Positions 16,957 through 25,115 are shown, counted from the first letter of the stretch. The stretch: DNA of 64,000 nt from Microbacterium sp. LWO13-1.2 (GCF_038397725.1 NZ_CP151634.1:2108001-2172000); one strand, 5' to 3'. Notes: generated from the sequence alone by a model not told the origin. A program made the numbers and translations.

Positions 16957-17631
16957 TCAGGGGTGCAGCACGGGCAGGACGAGACTGATCGCCAGGGCGA
17001 TCATGATCACAGCGATGATCGCGTCGAGCATGCGCCACGAGCGCGGGGTACGCAGCCACCGGCCGAGATAACGGGCGCCGAAGCCCAGCGCGGTGAACCA
17101 GAGGATGCTGGCGGCGACGGCGCCGGCGGCGAACAGCCAGCGGTTCTCGCCGTGTGTGGCCGAGATCGAGCCCAGCATGAGTACCGTGTCGAGGTAGACG
17201 TGCGGGTTGAGCCAGGTCAGCGCGAGCACCGTGAGGATGACCGGGGCCAGGGCGGTGCGCGTGGCGGTACGTGTGGCGGTGGCCGTGCCGCCGGATGCCG
17301 CGGGCGCCGCATCGGAGGAGTCGCCGGCTTCCGCCCGCAGTGCGTCGTCTCCACCTTTCCAGGCTCGTCGTGCAGCGAGCAGGCCGTAGCCGAGCAGGAA
17401 CAGCGCCCCCGCCCAGCGGGCGACGACGACGAGCCAGGGTGCGGTCGCGATGACGAAGCCGAGGCCGGCGACGCCCGCGATGATGAGCACGGCATCCGAC
17501 ACCGCGCAGATCGCGACGACGGCCAGCACGTGCTCGCGACGGATCCCCTGGCGCAGCACGAAGACGTTCTGCGCGCCGATCGCGACGATCAGGGAGAGGC
17601 CGAGGCCGAGGCCGGCGAGGAGGGAGAGCAT
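16957..17631 (-). CDS. LysE/ArgO-family amino acid exporter
   Basis: A 224-residue membrane protein with about six hydrophobic segments. The N-terminus GLSLIVAIGAQNVFVLRQGIRREH is diagnostic of LysE/ArgO exporters of basic amino acids. A hydrophilic, Ala/Thr-rich cytosolic loop lies between segments 3 and 4. The start is the ATG of MLSLLAGL; on the minus strand TACCGT sits six bases before it, suggesting a leaderless transcript. A LysR-type regulator of the LysG/ArgP kind is divergent, the same arrangement as lysE-lysG in Corynebacterium, so lysine/arginine export is the likely role. Confidence 0.87.
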   Translation of the reverse strand: MLSLLAGLGLGLSLIVAIGAQNVFVLRQGIRREHVLAVVAICAVSDAVLIIAGVAGLGFVIATAPWLVVVARWAGALFLLGYGLLAARRAWKGGDDALRAEAGDSSDAAPAASGGTATATRTATRTALAPVILTVLALTWLNPHVYLDTVLMLGSISATHGENRWLFAAGAVAASILWFTALGFGARYLGRWLRTPRSWRMLDAIIAVIMIALAISLVLPVLHP

Positions 17632-17643
17632 GCTTCCACGGTA
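17629..17643 (-). promoter_or_regulatory. Leaderless -10 box for the LysE-type gene
   Basis: On the minus strand TACCGT, then six bases, then the ATG. No Shine-Dalgarno is visible. The box lies in the 61-base gap shared with the divergent LysR gene, where the regulator should bind. Confidence 0.5.
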
Positions 17644-17692
17644 GGAGCAAGGAGAGAACAGCACCAGCGAAGATTCCTACTGCAGCATTAGC

Positions 17693-18589
17693 ATGGCTTA
17701 TGTGAGGATCGATCCGGAGCTCGCTGCCACTGTGGCGGCCGTCGTGGACGAGGGAACACTCGACGCGGCCGCTCGCCGACTGCAGATCACGCCGTCGGCG
17801 GTGAGTCAGCGGCTCAAGACGCTGGAGCAGCAGCTCGGACGCGTCCTCGTCGTGCGCTCGAAGCCGGCTCGGCTGACCGAGGCGGGGGAGGCGGTGGTGC
17901 GCCTGGCCCGCCAGATCGCCCTGCTGGAGCGCGATGCGCTCGCCGGCATGGATGCCGAGGGCGGAAAGCAGCGCATCAGCATTCCGCTCGCCGTCAACGC
18001 CGACTCGATGGCGACCTGGTTCCTGCCGCCGCTCGCACGCCTCGCCGACCGCCATGATCTCGACTTCGACCTGCATCGCGATGATCAGAACTTCACGGCC
18101 AGGCTGCTGGAATCCGGCACCGTGATGGCCGCCGTGACCAGTGAAGAGACGCCGGTGGCCGGATGCTCGGTGTCGCCGCTCGGCGTGCTGGAGTATCGGG
18201 CGATGGCGACGAAGACCTTCGCCGATCGGTGGTTCCGCGGCGGGGTGACGCCGGACGCTCTCGCCACCGCCCCTTTCGTCGATTTCGACCGCCGCGACAC
18301 CCTGCAGCACGAATGGCTCCAGGCTCAGGGCGTGTCGCACCAGGGCGTTCCACGGCACTACGTGCCGGCATCGCACGATTACGCGCTCGCTGTGGCGCTG
18401 GGGCTCGGATGGGGAATGCTGCCGCTGCCCCAGCAGCCGGACGGGCTGGTCGCCCTCGGCGGGCCGACACTGCGCGTGAAGCTGTTCTGGCAGCAGTGGA
18501 ACCTGCGCTCGGAGCTCCTGGAGACCGTTGCGGCCGAGGTCGCGGCAGAGGCGCGCCGGGTCCTCCCCGGGTCGCCGGCGGCGGTCTAG
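17693..18589 (+). CDS. LysR-family regulator, LysG/ArgP type
   Basis: A 298-residue regulator. The N-terminal HTH reads LDAAARRLQITPSAVSQRLKTLEQQLG, with the SAVSQR recognition helix characteristic of ArgP/LysG, and a LysR effector domain follows. It is divergent from the LysE-family exporter and likely activates it when basic amino acids accumulate. ATG 17693 is used; GTG 17702 is an alternative. The stop codon interlocks with that of the convergent MarR gene (CTAG), so the two genes share their last bases. Confidence 0.87.
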   Translation: MAYVRIDPELAATVAAVVDEGTLDAAARRLQITPSAVSQRLKTLEQQLGRVLVVRSKPARLTEAGEAVVRLARQIALLERDALAGMDAEGGKQRISIPLAVNADSMATWFLPPLARLADRHDLDFDLHRDDQNFTARLLESGTVMAAVTSEETPVAGCSVSPLGVLEYRAMATKTFADRWFRGGVTPDALATAPFVDFDRRDTLQHEWLQAQGVSHQGVPRHYVPASHDYALAVALGLGWGMLPLPQQPDGLVALGGPTLRVKLFWQQWNLRSELLETVAAEVAAEARRVLPGSPAAV

Positions 18590-19074
18590 GCCGGGCGGTC
18601 CGGTGTCGCTCCGGTCGCGAGCGCGTGCAGCAGGCGGGTGAGACTGTCGATGTCGCGCAGACTCCATTCCTCGAGAGTCTTCATGAGCATCCCCTCCTGC
18701 GGCAGTCGGGCGGCGGCCAGTCGCTCGGTGCCGAGCGGTGTGGCGCGCAGGAGGAATGAACGACCGTCACTGGGATCCGTGGAGCGCTCGATCAGCCCGA
18801 GTTCCTCGAGCTCGCGGACCATGCGGCTGGCCTGGCTCTTGTCCACCAGCATCCGCTCGGCAAGGGTTGATACCGTCACCTGCTCGCAGCGCGCGATCGT
18901 GGTGAGCGTCTTGTAGGCGCCGGGGAGCATGCCGGGGCTCACGCGATTGGCGTTCTCCATGAGGATCCGCCGGATGTGGGTGATCAGTTCGCTGAACTCC
19001 GCCTCGAGTGCGCGGACCGCGACGGCCCGCGCCTCGGAGGATTCGCCACCGACGGTGGACTCAGCCGCGGACAT
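18586..19074 (-). CDS. MarR-family transcriptional regulator
   Basis: A 162-residue protein with a winged helix: LPGAYKTLTTIARCEQVTV, TLAERMLVDKSQASRMVREL and the wing IERSTDPSDGRSFLLRAT. The start at 19074 (MSAAES) overlaps the end of the MFS gene by 14 bases and has GGCGGGG upstream; starts at 19089 or 19110 are possible. It is the second gene of an efflux-regulator operon, and the promoter upstream of the MFS gene carries two identical-type palindromes likely to be its operator. The inducing ligand is unknown. Confidence 0.85.
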   Translation of the reverse strand: MSAAESTVGGESSEARAVAVRALEAEFSELITHIRRILMENANRVSPGMLPGAYKTLTTIARCEQVTVSTLAERMLVDKSQASRMVRELEELGLIERSTDPSDGRSFLLRATPLGTERLAAARLPQEGMLMKTLEEWSLRDIDSLTRLLHALATGATPDRPA

Positions 19075-20791
19075 CGCCGACCCCGCCATCGCGCTTCTCG
19101 CCCGATCCATCGCCACGCCTCGCACCGGATGCTGCGACGACTGTGACGCTGCCGGTCGGCGCGCCGGACATCGCTGTCGCGTCGGCGAGTGCCACCTCGG
19201 CGGCATCCTCGACGACGTGCTCTGCGGCATCCGCCTCCGCCCGCTCGCTGGTGGTCATCTTCGTGAGCGGCACGTTCGGCAGGAACAGGATCGCGATGAG
19301 GCTCAGCAAGGCGAGCGGCACGCCGATGAGGAAGGCCTGCGAGATGCCCTGGGCGTAGAAGTCCTCGACGATGACGCGCACCGAATCGGGCAGCAGGCGC
19401 ACCTCGGGAAGGGTGCCGCTGGCGAGTTCCGCAGCGACCGCCGCCCCCTGTTCGCCGAGCCCGGCGATCGCCGTCGCGAGCCGCTCCTTGCCGTCTGCGA
19501 AAAGCGTGGTGATGGTGTTCGCCACCACAGCTCCCATCACCGAGACCCCGATCGTGCCGCCGAGGCTGCGGAAGAAGGTGACGCCGGAGCTGGCGACTCC
19601 CATCTCGGCGGGCTTGGCCGTGTTCTGCACGATGAGCACGAGGTTCTGCATCGTCATCCCGAGGCCGGCGCCGGTAAGGAACATGTACACGGAGACGAGC
19701 ACGAAGTTCGTGTCGTAGTGCAGCGTCGACAGCAGCGCGGTGCCCGCGAGCAGCAGTACGGCGCCGAGGATCAGGTAGCCCTTCCAGCGCCCGTAGCGGG
19801 TGACGAGCTGTCCGATCAGCATCGATGCGATGAGGAGCCCCGCCATCATCGGCAGCGTCATCAGGCCGGCCTCGGTGGGAGAGGCGCCGCGGGAGAGCTG
19901 CATGTACTGGGCGAGGTACACCGAGGTGCCGAACATCGAGATGCCGATGGAGATCGAGGCGAGCACGGACAGGGTGAACGTGCGGTTGCGGAAGAGGGAG
20001 AGCGGGATCAGCGGCTCGCGCACCTTCAACTCGACGATGATGAACGCGACGGTGGCGACGACGACCCCGCCGAGCATCAGGATCGTCTCGGTGCCCCACC
20101 AGTCGAAGTTCGACCCGGCGTTGGTGATCCAGATGAGCAGCAGCGACACGGCCGTGGACAGCAGCACGATGCCGGCGTAGTCGATAGAGACCTTGCGGGC
20201 CTGCTGAGCGGTGATGTGCAGCGTCTTCTGAAGCAGGATCAGGGCGGCGACCGCGAAGGGCAGCGCGACGAAGAAGTTCCAGCGCCAGCCTGCCGTGTCG
20301 GTGATCCAGCCTCCGAGCAGCGGACCGCCGACGGTCGCGACCGCCATCACGGCACCGAAGAGTCCCATGTAGCGACCGCGCTCGCGCGGGCTGATGATGT
20401 CGGCCATGATCACCTGGCTGAGCGCGGCCAGGCCACCCGCGCCGAGACCCTGCACGGCGCGGAAGGCGATGAGCGTGCCGGTGTCCTGCGCGAAGCCGGC
20501 AGCAGCCGTCGCGACGACGAAGAGCACGAGGGCGATCTGGATGAGCAGCTTGCGGTTGAAGAGGTCGGCGAGCTTGCCCCAGATCGGGGTGGAGATCGCC
20601 GTGGTCAGCAGCGTCGCGGTGATCACCCAGGTGTAGGCGGCCTGGTCGCCGCCGAGGTCGTGAACGATGACCGGCATCGACGTGGAGACGACGGTGGCCG
20701 CGATCATCGAGACGAACATGCCGAGCAGGAGGCCGGTGAGGGCCTCGAGCACCTGGCGGTGCGTCATCCGAACGGGGGAGTCGGTGGTCAT
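19061..20791 (-). CDS. MFS drug efflux transporter, DHA2 (14-TM) family
   Basis: A 576-residue protein starting at the ATG of MTTDSPVRMTHRQ after GAAAGG. The first segment leads into the DHA2 pattern GLLLGMFVSMIAATVVSTSMP, motif A is GKLADLFNRKLL, and the antiporter motif C-like stretch is in GGPLLGGWITDTAGWRWNFF. About 14 transmembrane helices are followed by a hydrophilic Ala-rich tail. It probably expels lipophilic toxic compounds by proton antiport. It is cotranscribed with the downstream marR gene, a common self-induced efflux unit. Confidence 0.88.
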   Translation of the reverse strand: MTTDSPVRMTHRQVLEALTGLLLGMFVSMIAATVVSTSMPVIVHDLGGDQAAYTWVITATLLTTAISTPIWGKLADLFNRKLLIQIALVLFVVATAAAGFAQDTGTLIAFRAVQGLGAGGLAALSQVIMADIISPRERGRYMGLFGAVMAVATVGGPLLGGWITDTAGWRWNFFVALPFAVAALILLQKTLHITAQQARKVSIDYAGIVLLSTAVSLLLIWITNAGSNFDWWGTETILMLGGVVVATVAFIIVELKVREPLIPLSLFRNRTFTLSVLASISIGISMFGTSVYLAQYMQLSRGASPTEAGLMTLPMMAGLLIASMLIGQLVTRYGRWKGYLILGAVLLLAGTALLSTLHYDTNFVLVSVYMFLTGAGLGMTMQNLVLIVQNTAKPAEMGVASSGVTFFRSLGGTIGVSVMGAVVANTITTLFADGKERLATAIAGLGEQGAAVAAELASGTLPEVRLLPDSVRVIVEDFYAQGISQAFLIGVPLALLSLIAILFLPNVPLTKMTTSERAEADAAEHVVEDAAEVALADATAMSGAPTGSVTVVAASGARRGDGSGEKRDGGVGDVRG

Positions 20792-20848
20792 GGGCGACCT
20801 TTCGCAGTGGAGTGTGGATGCTGCGACAGCACTGGCGCGCACGAGAAA

Positions 20849-20893
20849 GTTGACGAAGATCAACTATACGTCAACTGGTTGAGTCTCGTCAAC
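20849..20893 (-). promoter_or_regulatory. Efflux operon promoter with twin GTTGA-N6-TCAAC operators
   Basis: Two 16-bp palindromes, GTTGACGAAGATCAAC (20849-20864) and GTTGAGTCTCGTCAAC (20878-20893), share the plan GTTGA-N6-TCAAC with centres 29 bp apart. On the minus strand a good promoter lies across them: -35 TTGACG (20892-20887), an 18-base spacer and -10 TATAGT (20868-20863). One palindrome covers the -35 box and the other lies at the start site. This is a typical MarR repression geometry. The assignment to the adjacent MarR is inferred. Confidence 0.7.
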
Positions 20894-21087
20894 TATCTCC
20901 GAGTGGTCGGGCGGCCGGGCGACGAGGTGTCGGCATCCGGAGCGCGCAGTACCCGATCGTGACTTTGCCCCGTTGTGGTTGCGGCGGCGTTCAACGATGA
21001 TGAGTGAAACGCAAGATGTCGGCCGCTGGGGAAGGTCGCGAAGGCATTCGCGCGCACAACCCAAATCCCTGAGGGGGGAAGACTGAC

Positions 21088-21726
21088 ATGGCAACGAAGG
21101 CAAATCAGCGCAAGGTTCTGGCGATTCTGGCGGGCGGGCTCGTGCTCGGCGTCGGTGCGGCAGTGACACTCGCGGCCTGGAACGACTCCGAATTCGCGAC
21201 CGGCACGTTCACCGCCGGCGCGTTCGATCTGGAAGGTTCGACGACGTCCGCATCCGCGGGCTATGCGAGCCACAACACAGGGGCGACCCCGCCCGAAACC
21301 GCTGCAACGCTCGTCTTCCAGCTGCCTGCGGTGGCGAGCAACATGGCCCCTGGCCAGACGGTCTACGCGCCGTTCTGGGTGCGACTCGCCGCCGACACGA
21401 CGACGGACGCGACGCTCGACGCGGCCGGTGTGACCGCGTCGCCGGATGCCTCCTCGAACGCGGAGAACCTGTCGTACACGGTGTACTCGATCGACGCGGC
21501 AGCGACCTGCGATGCGGCGGGCATCGCCGGAGCAGACGTCGTGGCATCGGGAGCGACACTGAGCGCGTTCACGGCGGGAGTCACCGAGAACCTTGCGAAC
21601 GGCGCACCGGTGACCGACGCAGGCGCCCCCGTGCAGCTCTGCTTCGAGGTCACGGCGGGAGCCGGACTGACGCAGGGTGAAGCCGCCACGGCGACGTGGC
21701 AGTTCACGGCGACCTCGACGAGCTGA
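21088..21726 (+). CDS. TasA/CalY-like exported protein with SipW-type signal (first copy)
   Basis: A 212-residue protein. A short basic N-terminus is followed by the hydrophobic segment VLAILAGGLVLGVGAAVTLAAW, then NDSEFATGTFTAG. The AW-x-D-x-E junction is the hallmark of substrates of SipW-type signal peptidases such as Bacillus TasA. The mature part is Ala/Thr-rich and likely beta-sheet, with two cysteines that could form a disulfide, and ends in ATATWQFTATSTS. GGGGGAAG precedes the ATG. It heads a five-gene operon that includes the matching peptidase. It is probably a secreted fibre or matrix subunit; function is inferred from family and context. Confidence 0.75.
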   Translation: MATKANQRKVLAILAGGLVLGVGAAVTLAAWNDSEFATGTFTAGAFDLEGSTTSASAGYASHNTGATPPETAATLVFQLPAVASNMAPGQTVYAPFWVRLAADTTTDATLDAAGVTASPDASSNAENLSYTVYSIDAAATCDAAGIAGADVVASGATLSAFTAGVTENLANGAPVTDAGAPVQLCFEVTAGAGLTQGEAATATWQFTATSTS

Positions 21727-21730
21727 TCGC

Positions 21731-22357
21731 GTGTCGACCCGCAAAGGCATGCGGGAGGCGAGGCGGCTGCGCTCCCGCCGGATACGGGCCGTTCTCGCGA
21801 GCGGGCTCGTCTTCGGCGTGGGCGCCGCCATGACCCTCGCGGCCTGGAACGACTCAGAGCACACGACTGCGAACTTCACGGCCGGGCGCTTCGGGATCGT
21901 CGGTGCGACCGACGGGGTGGCGTTCAGTGAGCATCCGACCGCACCCGGAGCCACGCTGCCGTTTCAGTTGTCGGCGACCGCTGCGGCGATGACCCCGGGC
22001 GCGACGGTGTACGCGCTGTTCAGCGTGCGCACGATCAACCCCTCCGTGGCCGGATCGGTGCAGCTCAAGGCCGGGGCCGGCAACGGTGCGGGTCTCGGTG
22101 CACACCTCACCTACAGTGTGCGAACCATCACCCAGACCACGTGCAATGCGGCCAACTTCGGCACGGGCACGGCGGTCGCGGGTCTGCCCGTGAACGCCAC
22201 GCTGGTGACGGGGGCGACGAGTTCCCAGGCTCTCACCGCGAATGCGGGGGCCCAGGTCAACTACTGCTTCGAGGTCACGCTGCCCGCGGCGGCCCCCAAT
22301 ACGGCTCAGGGGCTCACGCTCACCGCCACGTGGGAGTTCGCCGCGACGGCGTCGTGA
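21731..22357 (+). CDS. TasA/CalY-like exported protein with SipW-type signal (second copy)
   Basis: A 208-residue paralogue of the preceding gene, sharing VLASGLVFGVGAAMTLAAWNDSE at its N-terminus (written here as the junction motif) and ending LTATWEFAATAS. GTG 21731, four bases after the upstream stop, gives a basic leader (RKGMREARRLRSRR); ATG 21749 is an alternative. The mature domain keeps the paired cysteines and the GATVYALFSVRT strand equivalent to GQTVYAPFWVRL in copy one. The stop overlaps the first possible codon of the peptidase gene. It is probably a second fibre subunit or a minor/tip component. Confidence 0.75.
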   Translation: MSTRKGMREARRLRSRRIRAVLASGLVFGVGAAMTLAAWNDSEHTTANFTAGRFGIVGATDGVAFSEHPTAPGATLPFQLSATAAAMTPGATVYALFSVRTINPSVAGSVQLKAGAGNGAGLGAHLTYSVRTITQTTCNAANFGTGTAVAGLPVNATLVTGATSSQALTANAGAQVNYCFEVTLPAAAPNTAQGLTLTATWEFAATAS

Positions 22358-22383
22358 CGAGCGGAGGAGCGATGGAGGAGGAG

Positions 22384-23010
22384 ATGACGACGCCGAGCAG
22401 CCGGCGCGAACTGCGTGAGCGCTCGCGCGATGCCGACGGCGGGTCGCCGCCTCTCCAGGCCGGTCGGACGCGCACGGCCGTCGGGCGGACGCTCGCCGAC
22501 ATCCTGCTGTGGGTCGCCGCGGCGGGTGGAGCGGTGTGCATCGTGCTGGTGATCCTCGCCATCACCTCGAACATCACTCTGATGATGTTCCGTACCGGCT
22601 CGATGTCGCCGACCATTCCGGCCGGATCGGTCGCCGTCGTGCAGCGGATACCAGCATCCGAGATCGCGGTCGGCGACATCGTCACAGTCGATCGCGACCC
22701 CGAGCTGCCCGTCACCCACCGGGTGACGTCTGTGGCGCCGGGGGAGACGGATGCCGCTCGGATCATCACGATGCGAGGAGATGCCAACGCCCAGGACGAT
22801 CCGTTCCCCTACGCGGTGGACGAGGTTCGCATCGTCCGCGCCGCCATTCCCGGCGTCGCCTCCTTCGTCGTCGCCCTGGGGAACCCCTTCGTGCTCGGCG
22901 GCATCACCGTCGCTGCCGCGTTGCTCGTGGGCTGGGCGTTCTGGCCCCGCGAATCGCACCGCCCCCGCCGGACTGTGGAGGAACCGCGAAGCGACGGGAG
23001 CGGTCCATGA
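22384..23010 (+). CDS. ER-type (SipW-like) signal peptidase I
   Basis: A 208-residue membrane protease. A transmembrane helix (about 37-62) is followed by FRTGSMSPTIPAG with the catalytic serine at about 73. Where LepB has lysine, this protein has histidine in the VTHRVTSV box (His about 112), as in SipW, archaeal and ER signal peptidases. A second transmembrane helix lies near the C-terminus (FVLGGITVAAALLVGWAF). GGAGGAGG precedes ATG 22384; ATG 22372 or GTG 22354 are alternatives. It sits among three proteins with SipW-type signals, which are its likely substrates. Confidence 0.87.
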   Translation: MTTPSSRRELRERSRDADGGSPPLQAGRTRTAVGRTLADILLWVAAAGGAVCIVLVILAITSNITLMMFRTGSMSPTIPAGSVAVVQRIPASEIAVGDIVTVDRDPELPVTHRVTSVAPGETDAARIITMRGDANAQDDPFPYAVDEVRIVRAAIPGVASFVVALGNPFVLGGITVAAALLVGWAFWPRESHRPRRTVEEPRSDGSGP

Positions 23011-23663
23011 GGGGGCGCTGCGCCGCGGCCGTCGCCGCGCTCGCCGGGTGCGTCGCGTTCGCCGTGCTCGGCACGTTCTCGGCGCCGGCGTGGGCCGCAT
23101 CCGCGACGGAGGTCGTGCAGGGGCAGTACCTGCGTCTCGTCTCGGTCGCCGATTGGGAGGCGGCCTCGCGCATGATGCCCGGTCAGGAGGTGCGGTGGGA
23201 CGTCGAAGTGAGTGCGGATGCGCCCGATCCGGGAAAGATCGCGATCGGAATGAGCGCCGCCGGTGCCGCACCGCTCACTGTCGATGTGTCGATCTGCGCG
23301 GTGGCGTGGGAAGAGACGGGGTGCCCCGTCGGTGCGACTGCGCTGGAGACGGCATGGGAGATTCCGCGGGACGGCATCACGACGGCGCTCCTCGACATCG
23401 CGGCCACCGACACCGCCTACCTCCGTCTGGAGATCTCGTTGGGCGCGGCGGCGGAGGGCGAGGGAGCGACGATGCGCGTGCACGCCGACGGTGCCGGTGA
23501 GTCGGTCGCCGTCGGACCCGGTGGTGAGCTGCCGGCCACGGGCATGTCTCCCGCCGTGCCGTGGATCCTGGGCGGGGGAGTGGTGCTTCTGCTGGTCGGC
23601 GGCGCCTTGCTGTTCGCTCGGCGACGAGGTCGTGGTGACGGCGACGAGGGGGCGGGTCGATGA
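23007..23663 (+). CDS. LPXTG-anchored surface protein
   Basis: A 218-residue protein whose start ATG overlaps the peptidase stop. An ordinary Sec signal ends near APAWA-A. The C-terminus has the full sortase signal: LPATG at 175-179, a hydrophobic span (about 183-204) and a basic tail ARRRGRG. The mature region is about 145 residues, beta-rich, with one cysteine pair, and lacks a known domain to my eye. No sortase gene is in this window, so a housekeeping sortase elsewhere would have to act. In this operon it could tether the TasA-like fibres to the wall, a role played by TapA in Bacillus; that is inference. Confidence 0.8.
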   Translation: MRGRCAAAVAALAGCVAFAVLGTFSAPAWAASATEVVQGQYLRLVSVADWEAASRMMPGQEVRWDVEVSADAPDPGKIAIGMSAAGAAPLTVDVSICAVAWEETGCPVGATALETAWEIPRDGITTALLDIAATDTAYLRLEISLGAAAEGEGATMRVHADGAGESVAVGPGGELPATGMSPAVPWILGGGVVLLLVGGALLFARRRGRGDGDEGAGR

Positions 23664-24154
23664 ATGCGTCGTCGCGTCACCGCATGCTCGCGGGGGTCAT
23701 CGGAGCCATCCTGCTCGTCGGGATCGGCATCGCCCCCTCGGCTCAGGTCACGGACGCGGCCTTCACCGATTCGGAGCACACGACGGCGACGCTCACCGCG
23801 GCCACACTGCAGACCCCGGTCGTCACCAGCTGCACGGTGACGAGCTTCCTCGGCACCTTCACCGGGTTCACGATCGTGTGGACTTCGCCGTACGTCAAGG
23901 CGAACGAGCGACTGTCGATCAACAATGTGACGGTCGATCCGGCCAACGTCACCCAGAGCGGCGCTGGGCCCTACACGTACACGTCGACGATCTCGTCCGG
24001 GCTGCTCAACACCATTCTCGGGAGCCTGCTCGGCTCGACCAACACCGTGAGGGTGCAGGCGATCGCCGGAACCTCATGGGTGTCTCCGGCTGCCACGAAG
24101 ACGCTCTCGGTCGGCGGGCTGCTCGGGCTCGGCGGCAACAACACCTGTACGTGA
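23660..24154 (+). CDS. Third SipW-type exported small surface protein
   Basis: A 164-residue protein overlapping the LPXTG gene by four bases (ATGA). The N-terminus has a hydrophobic segment LAGVIGAILLVGIGIAP and the junction AAFTDSEHTTATLTA, a variant of the A-F-x-D-x-E SipW substrate motif. The mature part resembles an Ig/Fn3-like beta sandwich (FTGFTIVWTSPY, GPYTYTSTI, NTVRVQAIAGTSW), glycine-rich at the end, with cysteines near both ends. It is the last gene of the operon; a convergent gene ends nine bases later. No named family recognised. Confidence 0.7.
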   Translation: MNASSRHRMLAGVIGAILLVGIGIAPSAQVTDAAFTDSEHTTATLTAATLQTPVVTSCTVTSFLGTFTGFTIVWTSPYVKANERLSINNVTVDPANVTQSGAGPYTYTSTISSGLLNTILGSLLGSTNTVRVQAIAGTSWVSPAATKTLSVGGLLGLGGNNTCT

Positions 24155-24163
24155 GGCGTACCG

Positions 24164-24844
24164 TCAGTCAGCGAGGGCGAGCGCGCGGAAGGCGTCGCGC
24201 TCGCGGAGTTCTGCGCGACGGCTGGCGGCGGCATCCACCGGCCGTGCAGGCGCCTGCTGCCCCGTGGTGCGGCGGTACAGCTCGTCGATGAGGTCGGTGG
24301 CGAGCCCGACGAGCTTCGCGATCTCACGGTCGTCGCGGTCGATCCAGACGCACTTCGGCTCTTCGTGGATCGGTGAGAAGTCGACGTGCTCCTCCCACAC
24401 GAACAGCGTCCGTTCGGCGCCGAGCACGTGCTGCTGCCACCAGATCTGCCGCAGATAGGTGCGGGGGATGCCGCGCCACGCCTTGTTGGTGGTCTTGATT
24501 TCGGCGAGCTGCACGCGGCCGGCGGCATCCACCGCGACGCCGTCGGGGGTGGCGAGGTGCCGGTGCTCGACCTCGGCGCGGAACAGGGCGGACGAGGGCA
24601 GGATGCCGTGGGTCGCGGCGACCCAGCTGGCGATCTCCGGTTCCCGACGACGGCCGTGGTCGGTATAGGCGTTGCCGCCGAAGCGCGGACCGCCGCCGAG
24701 CTTGGCATCCGCTGCCCGGACGATCGACTTGTCTCCGGTGAGACCGGCAACGTCGGTCGCCGTGATGCCGCGCGATCGCGCGCGCATCCACGCCACCCGA
24801 TCGCGGGAGTCCGCGACGATACGCGCAGCGAGTTCCGGGGTCAC
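24164..24844 (-). CDS. YqaJ-type (PD-(D/E)XK) exonuclease-like protein
   Basis: A 226-residue protein with the lambda-exonuclease/YqaJ fold signature. It has an early GITATDVAGLTG, then GRRREPEIASWV, TPDGVAVD and LAEIKTTNKAW, which together supply the E...D...E-x-K active-site residues. Family members recombine phage DNA or degrade duplex ends; chromosomal copies in actinobacteria are common and their role is unclear. Start GTG 24844 has TAGTCT six bases upstream on the minus strand. It is convergent with the surface-protein operon. No other phage gene is near, so it is not evidence of a prophage. Confidence 0.75.
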   Translation of the reverse strand: MTPELAARIVADSRDRVAWMRARSRGITATDVAGLTGDKSIVRAADAKLGGGPRFGGNAYTDHGRRREPEIASWVAATHGILPSSALFRAEVEHRHLATPDGVAVDAAGRVQLAEIKTTNKAWRGIPRTYLRQIWWQQHVLGAERTLFVWEEHVDFSPIHEEPKCVWIDRDDREIAKLVGLATDLIDELYRRTTGQQAPARPVDAAASRRAELRERDAFRALALAD

Positions 24845-24856
24845 CTCTCGAGACTA
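24842..24856 (-). promoter_or_regulatory. Leaderless -10 box for the YqaJ-type gene
   Basis: TAGTCT, six bases, then GTG on the minus strand, with no ribosome binding site. Confidence 0.5.
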
Positions 24857-24932
24857 TCCCGGCCCGCCGACGTCACGTCTCCTCCCACGCCGCCGCGCTG
24901 CCGCTCCGCCCTCATCCGAACGGAACGGTCAC

Positions 24933-25000
24933 CGAGACCCACACTTCTCGCCGAGACCCACGTCCATATGACGGGGTCTCGACGAGAAGGGTGGGTCTCG
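24933..25000. repeat. 68-bp palindromic repeat, copy 1
   Basis: Arms CGAGACCC...CGAGACCC and GGGTCTCG...GGGTCTCG pair over about 27 positions with few mismatches around a 14-base centre. Each arm itself holds the 8-mer twice. It matches copy 2 (26123-26190) at 62 of 68 positions. It stands 115 bases before the AbiEi-like gene in a 271-base gap that holds nothing else I can identify. Confidence 0.8.
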
Positions 25001-25115
25001 ACGAGGGAGGCCACCAGGGCTTCAGTAATCCTGCACAGCACAGCGTCGGTGCCGGTCTTCCACACCTCGTGCGTTCGCACCCGGACCGCGCCGCGTGAAT
25101 GCCACAGGATGAGGG

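Noticed and set aside
18929..20962. Plus-strand reading frame of 677 codons
   Set aside because: It is antisense to the MFS and MarR genes and reads as His/Arg/Asp low-complexity sequence; the minus-strand genes have clear family motifs.
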